Assembly (NCBI GenBank): GCA_021835265.1
Contig: JAKBQK010000315.1
Coordinates: 1-6,417 of the forward strand
Length of the DNA stretch: 6,417 nt
DNA from: Thermoplasmata archaeon
Lineage (GTDB): Archaea; Thermoplasmatota; Thermoplasmata; Thermoplasmatales; Thermoplasmataceae
Reading direction: 5' to 3'
Both the position numbers and the translations under genes were made by a program. The notes beneath the pieces are model-generated. The model saw only the letters and a list, made by a program, of their open reading frames with translations. It made no database searches and was not told where the DNA came from. Numbering within the stretch: position 1 is the first letter of the stretch; each line of letters begins with the position of its first letter. Shown here piece by piece: positions 1-5,976 of the stretch.

Positions 1-19
1 ACTCAAGAGATAGATCATA

Positions 20-481
20 ATGAAATGGGTGACAAGAGAACACGCAAAAGTTGACAGGATAGCATGCCCGTGGTTGATTTCGAGGTTTGTTGACAAGAAC
101 CCGGAATTTATCTTTGCTCCAAAGGATGATGTAATGAAAATTGCAAAAACCCAGGGAGCAATACCATTCGACGTTCCGGGAGCAGAACTCCATCACTTCA
201 CTGAGACTAACTATGAATTTGTCAGCTTTGATGCAATCATAAAAAAATATAAACTTAAAGATCCAGCTCTCCTTGAATTTGCAAAGATTGTAAGGTCTGC
301 CGATTCAAGTCCTCCTGATGCAAAACCTGAAGGTGCAGGACTTGAAGCTGCTGCACTTGGCTTCAGACAGATCGCAAAAGATGACCATGAAAACATGAAA
401 TTGCAGTTTCCACTCTATGATGCACTATATGCCTACTGCAAATGGAAGATTGAAGAAGGGGGAAAATTAGAGCATTCCTGA
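20..481 (+). CDS. chrB: ChrB C-terminal domain protein (chromate resistance family)
   Basis: A 153-residue protein that matches the ChrB C-terminal (Chrome_Resist) domain from end to end. The opening WVTREHAKVDRIACPWLISR (residues 3-22) is the family signature, followed by GAIPFDVPGAEL (about 46-57), a stretch with the VRSAD motif (about 91-95), the PEGAGLEAAALG segment (about 103-114) and a final LYDALYAYC (about 132-140). In bacteria ChrB-type proteins accompany the chromate efflux pump ChrA and act in chromate sensing or resistance. Here only this domain is present, without the N-terminal half found in full-length bacterial ChrB, so the exact role is inferred. The protein has no signal peptide or membrane segment and should be cytoplasmic. 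The ATG lies only 19 bases from the window edge with no clear TATA box or Shine-Dalgarno site, so it could be the distal gene of an operon starting outside the window. Family assignment is confident; role in chromate resistance is not. Confidence 0.85.
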   Translation: MKWVTREHAKVDRIACPWLISRFVDKNPEFIFAPKDDVMKIAKTQGAIPFDVPGAELHHFTETNYEFVSFDAIIKKYKLKDPALLEFAKIVRSADSSPPDAKPEGAGLEAAALGFRQIAKDDHENMKLQFPLYDALYAYCKWKIEEGGKLEHS

Positions 482-555
482 TTTAATTAGATTTTGCAGG
501 AGATCTGTCACTTATCATGCTGTGATATTTATCTTTCAGATTATTTGTTCAAAAA
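482..555. other. Short gap between convergent genes
   Basis: These 74 bases separate the 3' ends of the ChrB-like gene (+) and the glycosyltransferase-like gene (-). There is no stable hairpin and no run of more than four T on either strand. Only loosely T-rich stretches are seen, such as TTTAATTAGATTTT just after the ChrB stop, which could serve as a weak archaeal termination signal. Confidence 0.4.
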
Positions 556-1584
556 CTATTGAAACGGCTCATAGTCATTCTCTACAATAAACTGCCTCAG
601 GCTTCTGTTTACTTTCTTCCAGAGGTCACTCTTTCTAAAAAGATATGATTTTTCCATGCTTGTAATGCTGATCCTCACATCTTTTCCAAAGGTCTCAAAT
701 TTTTTATATTCGCCGAGAACCAGAGATTCAAACATCGTTTCCATGAAGACGAGATAGTTGTTTCTTCGGTATGATTCCTTTTTTTCTCTTGATAATTTTG
801 CGCTAATATGGCTTGCAAGAAGAAGGAAAAACCTTCTTTTCCCAATCTTGTGAAATGGATAACCGTTTAACGTAAGGATATCCTTGAATGAATAGTTGCA
901 TCCGATTATTAGATCTTTGATTAATGAGATTTTCTTCTTCAATGAAAGGCGTTTAAATCCAGGTCTCTTTTCCAGATCAAGATTGTGGAATATAAGACCA
1001 TCTCTCCTTGGTTCCATTATCTGTGTGGGATAATGTGATAACGGCCCATTGATTGAGATTCGTGCAAAGAGATCTATATCTTCCGAAACCTTCAGATTTC
1101 TCCATGCCCCAGCTTCCTCGATCATCTCTCTCGGAATAATTGAGAATTCAGAGATGAGCACTCTCTTCTCCCTGAATCTGAGATATGAGAAAATGAGATC
1201 AGAATAATCGATCTCGTATTCCTTTTCTGAATCAAACATGATTATGTGGGAACCCCTCAATTCAAGGAATGCAAGATTTTTTGCAAGCCCGCGGCTCATA
1301 CCCGGGCTCTCAAAAACCCTAAAGTTTTCTATAGAATCCTTTATTCCCGCAAGTGAATCTGGATGAATCGGAAACAGACTCGTGTTGATAATTGCAATTT
1401 CATAAGGTTCTCCTATTTCCTGAGCTATCTTGTCAATGCTCATTATGGATTCTTCAATAAACTGGTCCCTTCCCTCGAAGACAGTAAGGAAAGTTAGAAA
1501 CAACTCCTTTTTTGAAATCTTTCGTAATTCGTATGTTTTACTCGATATAGAGGAATATGTTTCTGACAACATAACTACATACAT
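556..1584 (-). CDS. Probable family 2-like (GT-A fold) glycosyltransferase
   Basis: A 342-residue protein whose first half has the layout of a GT-A nucleotide-sugar transferase. There is a hydrophobic first strand (LFLTFLTVFEGRD, 28-40) and a helix with QFIEESIMSID. A second strand is AIINTSL (64-70). The segment MSRGLAKNLAFLELRGSHII (96-115) corresponds to the usual 'GxxxARNxGxxxAxGxxI' region and leads into FDSE (117-120), where the metal-binding DxD normally sits. SEDIDLFAR (167-175) resembles the acidic motif near the acceptor site. The rest is basic and helical with no clear transmembrane segment, so the protein is probably cytoplasmic or peripheral. Family members transfer sugars to lipids, glycans or proteins; the substrate here is unknown. 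Two starts are possible: ATG at 1584, with TTTATC centred 27 nt upstream, or Met5 at 1572, with TTTAAT centred 23 nt upstream. No glycan-biosynthesis neighbours support the assignment. Confidence 0.6.
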   Translation of the reverse strand: MYVVMLSETYSSISSKTYELRKISKKELFLTFLTVFEGRDQFIEESIMSIDKIAQEIGEPYEIAIINTSLFPIHPDSLAGIKDSIENFRVFESPGMSRGLAKNLAFLELRGSHIIMFDSEKEYEIDYSDLIFSYLRFREKRVLISEFSIIPREMIEEAGAWRNLKVSEDIDLFARISINGPLSHYPTQIMEPRRDGLIFHNLDLEKRPGFKRLSLKKKISLIKDLIIGCNYSFKDILTLNGYPFHKIGKRRFFLLLASHISAKLSREKKESYRRNNYLVFMETMFESLVLGEYKKFETFGKDVRISITSMEKSYLFRKSDLWKKVNRSLRQFIVENDYEPFQ

Positions 1585-1592
1585 AAAAGAAA

Positions 1593-1614
1593 ATTAAACT
1601 TGTTGTTCGATAAA
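1593..1614 (-). promoter_or_regulatory. Candidate TATA boxes for the glycosyltransferase-like gene
   Basis: On the minus strand TTTATC (1614-1609) is centred about 27 nt before the ATG at 1584. TTTAAT (1598-1593) is centred about 23 nt before the in-frame ATG at 1572. Either would give a leaderless mRNA, and the sequence alone does not decide between them. No Shine-Dalgarno site precedes either ATG. Confidence 0.35.
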
Positions 1615-1690
1615 TCAGATTTCGTTTCACTTAATCATTTGCGAATTGGGATCAATCATGGATCTAAATGAAGAAGGAGTTGCTGCTCAA

Positions 1691-3028
1691 TTAGAGGATA
1701 ATCGATGTAAGCTCCCTGACTGTCTCCATATTCTGAATATTCATTATTGAATTCCACAGCTCTATTTTCCTCTTTCCTTCAAGTGAGGAGGTATTCTCCA
1801 TGAATTTCTTTTTAAGAGATTCCCGGTCAGGATGGACTATTTCAAGCCAGTCTATTTTCTCCGATATTATACGATTGTCAGTAGTATGGAAAATAACCTT
1901 TGACAGCCACTTTTCCGGATACAGATCATCGCATTCATCGTCAAGATATATCCTGATTTTTGATGCATAATCCTTTATTTCGGGGTCCTGAATTGAATAT
2001 CCGGATACAGAAAGAATATCCAGACTCTGATTTTTGAGAATCATTCCCAGCATTCGTTCCAGTTCACTGAATTTTTCACCTCTCTTCCTGGATTCCTCCA
2101 GTTTTTCCATGATATATGAATTGACACCAACCTCAAGTTCCTTAAGGGTTTCCCCATAAAGATCGTTGTTCTTCATCATCTTGCTCAGAATATGCACTGG
2201 ACCCTGAAATAGTCTGTCACCAGGATAATATTTAAATGCTGTTTTCAGGAGGTGCCAGCTCTTGCCCAACCCTTTGTTTATGCTTTCAGGGTAAAAATCC
2301 TCAGTATAATTTCTCACGAAAGATGATTCGGGAAGGAGGAAGTCATAAACAGGAACTGCAATGTTTGCAGATGACATATATCCTATGATACCCCTTGTGC
2401 AGGATACCGCTGTCTCATATGGTGATAGATCAACCTGCTGCAAGTCCATCTCATTGCGGATTCCTCCTGCAGAAAAAGCAGTTATAGTCATTGCAATTGC
2501 CGATCTTTCAAGAGAGGCTGAATCGGCCACACATAAAGCCGCACATGCACCAAGCGGGCCCAGTGTTAGTGTTGGACTGAAACCCCGTCGGTAGTGTGAA
2601 GGCATCATGGATTGTGAGATTCTTGCAGCAATTTCATATCCTGATATTAGACCAAGAAGGAAGGTTGATCCCGACACCCCCTTTTCTTCAGAGAAAGCCA
2701 TTAATGGAGGTATAATGGCTGCACCTGGATGAATCATTCCCGGACTAAATTCGTCATCGTATTTGAGTACCTTCAGGTAGAAGGAATTACACGCTGCGGC
2801 ACCGAGCATACTCATCTTCTTTCTGGAAAGAAAATCCATGGACTTTCCATTCTGATCAAAAAGCAAGCCCATTTCCCTGGAGAAACCCTGGCTCTCTTCA
2901 GCTTCAGTTCCCTTCAGAATGACTCCTATATTATCGGCAAGAATCAGTTTTCCATATTCGAGGACTTTTTCTGGAATCTGTTCTTTGTTCAAATTGCTTA
3001 TAAAACTGCAGATATTGTCGAGAGTCAT
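1691..3028 (-). CDS. MmgE/PrpD family protein with divergent active site
   Basis: A 445-residue protein, close to the usual family length, with recognisable MmgE/PrpD landmarks: the N-terminal helical start (ILADNIGVIL, 29-38), YDDEFSPGMIHPG (90-102), SGYEIAARI (129-137), RRGFSPTLTLGPLGA (147-161), FKYYPG (265-270) and a C-terminal alpha/beta domain with KWLSKVIFHTTDNR (373-386). Active members are 2-methylcitrate dehydratase, cis-aconitate decarboxylase and related lyases or isomerases. Several positions known as catalytic in that family look replaced: the Asp of LDFDD is Lys89, the Thr after DD is Glu93, the His after GF is Ser151 and the His after the KxYP motif is Gln275. There is also no lysine at all between 116 and 252, where the catalytic lysine belongs. 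The His of HPG (His100) is kept. It may be a different lyase, a binding protein or inactive. No citrate synthase or lyase neighbour is seen. It is transcribed towards the glycosyltransferase-like gene across a 106-nt gap. Confidence 0.85.
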   Translation of the reverse strand: MTLDNICSFISNLNKEQIPEKVLEYGKLILADNIGVILKGTEAEESQGFSREMGLLFDQNGKSMDFLSRKKMSMLGAAACNSFYLKVLKYDDEFSPGMIHPGAAIIPPLMAFSEEKGVSGSTFLLGLISGYEIAARISQSMMPSHYRRGFSPTLTLGPLGACAALCVADSASLERSAIAMTITAFSAGGIRNEMDLQQVDLSPYETAVSCTRGIIGYMSSANIAVPVYDFLLPESSFVRNYTEDFYPESINKGLGKSWHLLKTAFKYYPGDRLFQGPVHILSKMMKNNDLYGETLKELEVGVNSYIMEKLEESRKRGEKFSELERMLGMILKNQSLDILSVSGYSIQDPEIKDYASKIRIYLDDECDDLYPEKWLSKVIFHTTDNRIISEKIDWLEIVHPDRESLKKKFMENTSSLEGKRKIELWNSIMNIQNMETVRELTSIIL

Positions 3029-3050
3029 TATTAAGATATATTGAATGACA

Positions 3051-3059
3051 TTAAAATAA
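3051..3059 (-). promoter_or_regulatory. Candidate TATA box for the MmgE/PrpD gene
   Basis: TTATTTTAA on the minus strand is centred 27 nt upstream of the ATG at 3028, a spacing that fits a leaderless transcript. No Shine-Dalgarno site is present. A nearer AT stretch (ATATAT, 3036-3041) is too close to the start to serve. Confidence 0.4.
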
Positions 3060-3145
3060 CTTTACCTTGATATACACTACAAAATCAGAAAATATTGCAT
3101 CCATAATTAATTTGGCAAACGATTGTAAACATCCAGAGAAATCGA

Positions 3146-3151
3146 TTTATA
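3146..3151 (+). promoter_or_regulatory. TATA box of the surface protein gene
   Basis: TTTATA is centred 23-24 nt upstream of the ATG at 3172, the expected position for archaeal box A of a leaderless mRNA. This supports the ATG at 3172 rather than the in-frame TTG at 3067, because a transcript from this promoter would not contain the earlier codon. Confidence 0.55.
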
Positions 3152-3171
3152 GTACATACTTATTTTCGAAA

Positions 3172-4197
3172 ATGAAATTGATCAGGTTTGGCGCATTTTT
3201 AGCTGTTATTCTGATGATAGGTATTCCCATATTTGAAACAGCATCTCAACCCGCTTTGATAAACATGCAGTTATCAACTATTAACACCCTCGAGTTAATT
3301 CGTAATTCTGATGTTCAGGTTCAATCTGGTGATCATGGCTTCAAAAACAAACAGAACCCCATGTCAAGTCAGCATAAAATAGAAATTCCTGAGAATCGTC
3401 CTCAGCTATCCCACGCAACAAATAATGTAACATTCAATGAATCGGGTCTTCCCACAGGTGATGTTTGGTATGTAAATCTCAGTGGGAATTATTCATCCGG
3501 CCCAATCATAAACAACAATTACACGTTTCATCTTGCAAACAAAACGTACTCCTACTGTATTGGTACTACTTCAAAAATTTATCATGCCAACGGAGGCACC
3601 ATAAGCCTACCTACCTTAAATTCAACTGAACAGATAAATTTCTATCCGTTTGTTTATGAAGTGAACTTCACAGAAAAAGGAATATGCGAACCTAACTTTT
3701 GGAGTCTTAATTTTAATGGAAGCATTTATTACTCAGGCTCTTCAATTATATTCAATGAGACAAATGGCACATACAATTATACCATTTGTAATCTGCCAAA
3801 CTATAATATAACACAACAGAAAGGTATAATTATCGTCAATGGTCAATCTGTACAGCGCTTCATTATTTTTGTTGGATTTGCAATTTTAAAGGGAATAATT
3901 ACTCCGACTAATGCTGTTTTTAAATTTAATGGAACAGTTGAAAAATTAAATGCGAGCGGAACGTTTTGCATGAAATTAAAGCCAGGGATATACAGTTATT
4001 CTGTTTCCGCATTTGGTTATGAAACACAGAACGGATATAGATGTAATCTGACACCAGCGACAACATTTATTATTATTAATCTGCAGCGTTATAGTTTCCT
4101 GGAGAAAAGCCACCTGATATTCATTGCACTTGTATTTGGAGCCGTAGTTTTGATGGCTGTTGTTGCAATTCAACTTAGAAAAAAATTGAAGCGCTGA
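3172..4197 (+). CDS. Membrane-anchored, sequon-rich surface protein with beta-sandwich-like repeats
   Basis: Read from ATG 3172 this is a 341-residue protein. It has an N-terminal signal peptide (MKLIRFGAFLAVILMIGIPI, likely cleaved near 24-27), a Ser/Asn-rich linker (about 30-83), three related beta modules and one C-terminal membrane helix (about 312-334) followed by RKKLKR. Module 1 (about 84-146) carries VTFNESGLPTGDVWYVNLSG, the 'ESGLP' pattern common in secreted Thermoplasmata proteins. Module 2 (162-233) is VNFTEKG...WSLNFNGS. Module 3 (237-305) is PEGA-like, with FKFNGTVEKL and LKPGIYSYSVSAFGYE. I count 16 N-x-S/T sequons and five cysteines (129, 172, 206, 266, 291), all in the exported part. 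The topology places the modules outside the cell with a short basic tail in the cytoplasm. A TTG at 3067 would add 35 residues ahead of the signal peptide and is unlikely. Exact role is unknown; adhesion or cell-envelope structure is a guess. Confidence 0.85.
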   Translation: MKLIRFGAFLAVILMIGIPIFETASQPALINMQLSTINTLELIRNSDVQVQSGDHGFKNKQNPMSSQHKIEIPENRPQLSHATNNVTFNESGLPTGDVWYVNLSGNYSSGPIINNNYTFHLANKTYSYCIGTTSKIYHANGGTISLPTLNSTEQINFYPFVYEVNFTEKGICEPNFWSLNFNGSIYYSGSSIIFNETNGTYNYTICNLPNYNITQQKGIIIVNGQSVQRFIIFVGFAILKGIITPTNAVFKFNGTVEKLNASGTFCMKLKPGIYSYSVSAFGYETQNGYRCNLTPATTFIIINLQRYSFLEKSHLIFIALVFGAVVLMAVVAIQLRKKLKR

Positions 4198-4201
4198 AAC
4201 A

Positions 4202-4208
4202 TTTTTTT
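4202..4208 (+). terminator. Oligo-T terminator after the surface protein gene
   Basis: A run of seven T begins four bases after the TGA of the surface protein gene and is followed by AATAATATTAAT. Archaeal RNA polymerase commonly terminates at such T tracts without a hairpin. Confidence 0.55.
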
Positions 4209-4238
4209 AATAATATTAATCAAATCTGACATATTTCT

Positions 4239-4569
4239 TCAGATAGAGCATGTGATGTTCTTATCTTTGCTTCCATTGCGCCTTGATCTCTCATGGTACT
4301 GACGATCTAACAAGAATCTATTAACGAGTCCTGACATCTTTACAGGTCTGAAAGTTCCTTGTTTGTGAGATTCAATATTTACCTGAATACATCACTGTCT
4401 CTAAGCAATCAAGATGTGTCTTTAGCACATTCCTTTTCTCGGCCTGAAAATGATATACTCCAAAGCTCATGCTAAAGTACTCCAGAATAAATCATTGCTT
4501 GAGAATTTCCATGCACGTCTTCCTAACGAATTTGAAAGCGATAGTTTCATGCCTGAATCTTATTCCCAT
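4239..4569 (-). pseudogene. Possible broken gene in an otherwise empty 415-base stretch
   Basis: Between 4209 and 4623 there is no intact gene, but the minus strand is unusually free of stops. From ATG 4569 one frame reads 25 codons (MGIRFRHETIAFKFVRKTCM...) to a TGA at 4494-4492. The same frame then stays open for 39 codons (4491-4375, containing FQAEKRNVLKTHLDCLETVM). A shifted frame, open from 4391, runs 50 codons to TGA 4241-4239, containing RPVKMSGLVNRFLLDRQYHE. One stop and one frameshift would restore a protein of about 110 residues. AT-rich GATAAATTTTATT (4596-4584) sits roughly 21-25 nt before the ATG, as a leaderless promoter would. I do not recognise the family. The plus strand also has two open stretches of about 45-50 codons here, so chance is a real alternative. 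Confidence 0.28.
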
Positions 4570-4623
4570 TGCGAGTTGTAAGGAATAAAATTTATCTAAG
4601 GCCCTGGATCGAGGTGTTTCTGT

Positions 4624-4812
4624 TTAATCGAAAGTAAATCTGATTGTCTTAACCTGAGGTTCAATCTTTTCCTTTATAATTTCGTGGAATTCCTTTCCGC
4701 TTACAAGAGATTCCTCGCATATTTTAACAGTGGTTTCATGATCCAGTTCAAACTTGGTTCCATTGCGGCGATAGATCACAGTCTTTCCCAGCTGCTCACA
4801 CTCAATTCCCAT
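4624..4812 (-). CDS. Small conserved-looking protein of unknown function, coupled to NfeD-like gene
   Basis: A 62-residue soluble protein (65 if the ATG at 4821 is used). I favour the ATG at 4812 because an AAGGA sequence (4825-4821) lies 8 nt upstream of it, an ideal Shine-Dalgarno spacing for an internal operon gene. The ATG at 4821 is embedded in that site. Either start lies inside the end of the NfeD-like gene (11 or 20 nt overlap), which implies translational coupling. Numbered from the 4812 start, the sequence has a short beta-like part (GKTVIYRRNGTKFELD, 9-24), a predicted helix (HETTVKICEESL, 25-36; SGKEFHEIIKEKI, 38-50) and a final strand (VKTIRFTFD, 54-62). There are two cysteines and no membrane segment. 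I recognise no family. Its coupling suggests that it works with the NfeD-like protein. Confidence 0.65.
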   Translation of the reverse strand: MGIECEQLGKTVIYRRNGTKFELDHETTVKICEESLVSGKEFHEIIKEKIEPQVKTIRFTFD

Positions 4813-5122
4813 TCTTGCCATCCTTCTTAGTTACTGTAACCTTCAGTCCAGAAACCTTCTTTACAGTTACGTTGTCACCTACGTTAAATTCCTCGTCATC
4901 GGGAAATACAGCACGCCATGTTTGGCCATCTATTCTGACCATTCCAAAGGCCCTGTCATTCTTTACAACGGTTGCAGGTTTTCCAACCATGCTGTTCGCT
5001 CCTGTAAAAACTCTACCTCCCCGGGGATACCATATCAACAACCGGTAAAACCAGACACCGAAGAAGAATGAGAGAACAGTATCAAGTAAGAGCAGGGCAT
5101 AAACTGTACCGTTCTGAAACAT
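4802..5122 (-). CDS. Short NfeD-like membrane protein (one helix plus OB-fold domain)
   Basis: A 106-residue protein with one hydrophobic helix (about 7-30, VYALLLLDTVLSFFFGVWFY) followed by WYPRGGR and a C-terminal NfeD-type OB-fold domain (about 44-98). The domain has the family pattern: VGKPATVVKNDRAFGMVRIDGQTWRAVF, then acidic DDEEFNVGD, then NVTVKKVSGLKVTV. NfeD-type proteins work in the membrane with SPFH/stomatin partners in membrane organisation, and longer versions carry a serine protease domain. That domain is absent, and there is only one helix rather than the several usual in short NfeD proteins. No stomatin gene is visible; the immediate partner is the overlapping small protein downstream. 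The start is the only ATG before the helix and has a TATA box at leaderless spacing. The tail is basic (TKKDGKNGN). Confidence 0.8.
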   Translation of the reverse strand: MFQNGTVYALLLLDTVLSFFFGVWFYRLLIWYPRGGRVFTGANSMVGKPATVVKNDRAFGMVRIDGQTWRAVFPDDEEFNVGDNVTVKKVSGLKVTVTKKDGKNGN

Positions 5123-5143
5123 GTAGTGTTATTTCATAATGAG

Positions 5144-5149
5144 ATATAA
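5144..5149 (-). promoter_or_regulatory. TATA box of the NfeD-like operon
   Basis: TTATAT on the minus strand is centred 24-25 nt before the ATG at 5122, matching the spacing seen for other promoters in the window and implying a leaderless first gene. An ATTGTC element (5161-5166) lies about 12 bp further upstream. Confidence 0.55.
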
Positions 5150-5184
5150 CATTTAATGGAATTGTCAAGCTAACTAAATATGGA

Positions 5185-5222
5185 TTTACAATAAGGACAA
5201 TTGTACAATATTGTCTTGTAAA
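5185..5222. promoter_or_regulatory. Nested inverted repeat, probable operator between divergent genes
   Basis: This 38-bp stretch holds outer arms TTTACAA (5185-5191) and TTGTAAA (5216-5222) around inner arms GACAAT (5196-5201) and ATTGTC (5210-5215). It also contains three overlapping perfect palindromes: ACAATTGT (5197-5204), ATTGTACAAT (5200-5209) and ACAATATTGT (5205-5214). It sits directly upstream of the acetyltransferase start region and about 35 bp from the NfeD TATA box. A transcription factor with ACAAT half-sites is the likely ligand. A weak TATA-like GTAAAAGTATT (5219-5229), near the expected distance from ATG 5248, overlaps its right arm, so binding there would be expected to block that promoter. 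Confidence 0.5.
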
Positions 5223-5247
5223 AGTATTTCTCAAAAATTAATATTCA

Positions 5248-5976
5248 ATGATTCGCTATAACGTTGTGAACATTCGTACTGCAACGCTCAGTGATTGGGA
5301 TCATATATCAAACATTTCAAAAATATCCGGTTATTTGGACTATATTAACAATATAGGACCATCTTACATTAATGATGGAATGGTAATTGTAGGAGAGGAT
5401 TATGGAACTATAACAGGTTTTCTGAAGATAGAGGAGTTGATTGATAATACGTCATGGCTTGGAGGATTGAGAGTCCATCCTGATTACAGAAGAAAAGGAA
5501 TTGCTTTACAACTTACCAAAGAGGCTGTAAATATGGGAAAGGTAAGAGGGCATACCGCCGCAAGAATTCTTGTCAGTACTGATAATCTGGCATCTCTTGA
5601 GCTCTCAAAGAAATCTGGTTTTACAATAGTTTCTGAACAGCTTTTCTATTCAGGCTTTCCCGACTTAAACAATGGAAATTATGTTTCGCCCGTTAAGGAT
5701 AAATTGATCAATTATGGGTGGAAGTACGGTTATTGGACGATAGATGAATTTGGCCCTAAAGTTGATTTTGTCAAAGAGAATGATGTTGTTTACTCCATAA
5801 TAAAAGAAGTGGATCAGCAATCGTCCTATGCACAGATTCTTTCTGGAGAAGGTGAAATTAAACTGCATGGTGATGGAGTAACATCAATTGATAAGAAACT
5901 TGGTGATAAAATCAACATCAATGGGAGACCAATGGAAGGATTCACCAATGCATATATCCTCGAAATCAAACTTTAG
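5248..5976 (+). CDS. GNAT family N-acetyltransferase with C-terminal extension
   Basis: A 242-residue protein. Residues about 5-135 form a GNAT domain: first strand and helix VNIRTATLSDWDHIS (7-21), strands MVIVGEDYGTITGFLKIEEL (45-64), then motif A LGGLRVHPDYRRKGIA (71-86). RRKGIA there is the acetyl-CoA pyrophosphate-binding (Q/R)xxGx(G/A) loop. Motif B follows with ILVSTDNLASLELSKKSGF (107-125). GNAT enzymes transfer an acetyl group from acetyl-CoA to an amine; the acceptor is not predictable here. After about residue 140 there is a 100-residue tail, probably mostly beta with several Trp/Tyr/Gly (YGWKYGYWTIDEFGP, 156-170), which exceeds a minimal GNAT and may be an acceptor-binding or dimerisation domain. 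It is soluble with no signal peptide. It is divergent from the NfeD-like operon across a palindrome-rich region and overlaps the next gene's 3' end by 11 nt. Confidence 0.85.
   Translation: MIRYNVVNIRTATLSDWDHISNISKISGYLDYINNIGPSYINDGMVIVGEDYGTITGFLKIEELIDNTSWLGGLRVHPDYRRKGIALQLTKEAVNMGKVRGHTAARILVSTDNLASLELSKKSGFTIVSEQLFYSGFPDLNNGNYVSPVKDKLINYGWKYGYWTIDEFGPKVDFVKENDVVYSIIKEVDQQSSYAQILSGEGEIKLHGDGVTSIDKKLGDKININGRPMEGFTNAYILEIKL

Noticed and set aside
1658..1750. 30-codon plus-strand frame beginning MDLNEEGVAAQ
   Set aside because: It is short, overlaps the 3' end of MmgE/PrpD antisense, and has no promoter or recognisable motif.
2361..2594. Plus-strand open frame inside the MmgE/PrpD gene
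   Set aside because: It is an antisense shadow of a well-supported gene, with no family signature or promoter.
2729..3034. 101-codon plus-strand open frame opposite the 5' part of MmgE/PrpD
   Set aside because: It lies almost wholly antisense to conserved coding sequence (the HPG motif region) and its product looks like nothing known.
3067..3171. TTG-initiated extension of the surface protein
   Set aside because: It would place 35 polar residues before a clear signal peptide, and the TATA box at 3146-3151 lies inside it.
4447..4581. Plus-strand frame MIYSKAHAKVLQ... of about 44 codons
   Set aside because: It has no TATA box at the right distance and competes with the minus-strand reading of the same stretch; neither shows known homology by eye.
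4209..4623. Search for a tRNA, CRISPR repeats or insertion-sequence ends
   Set aside because: No cloverleaf, CCA-type end, regularly spaced repeat or terminal inverted repeat could be found.
4815..5048. Plus-strand open frame opposite the NfeD-like gene
   Set aside because: It is antisense to a conserved OB-fold domain and has a low-complexity Ser/Thr/Pro composition.
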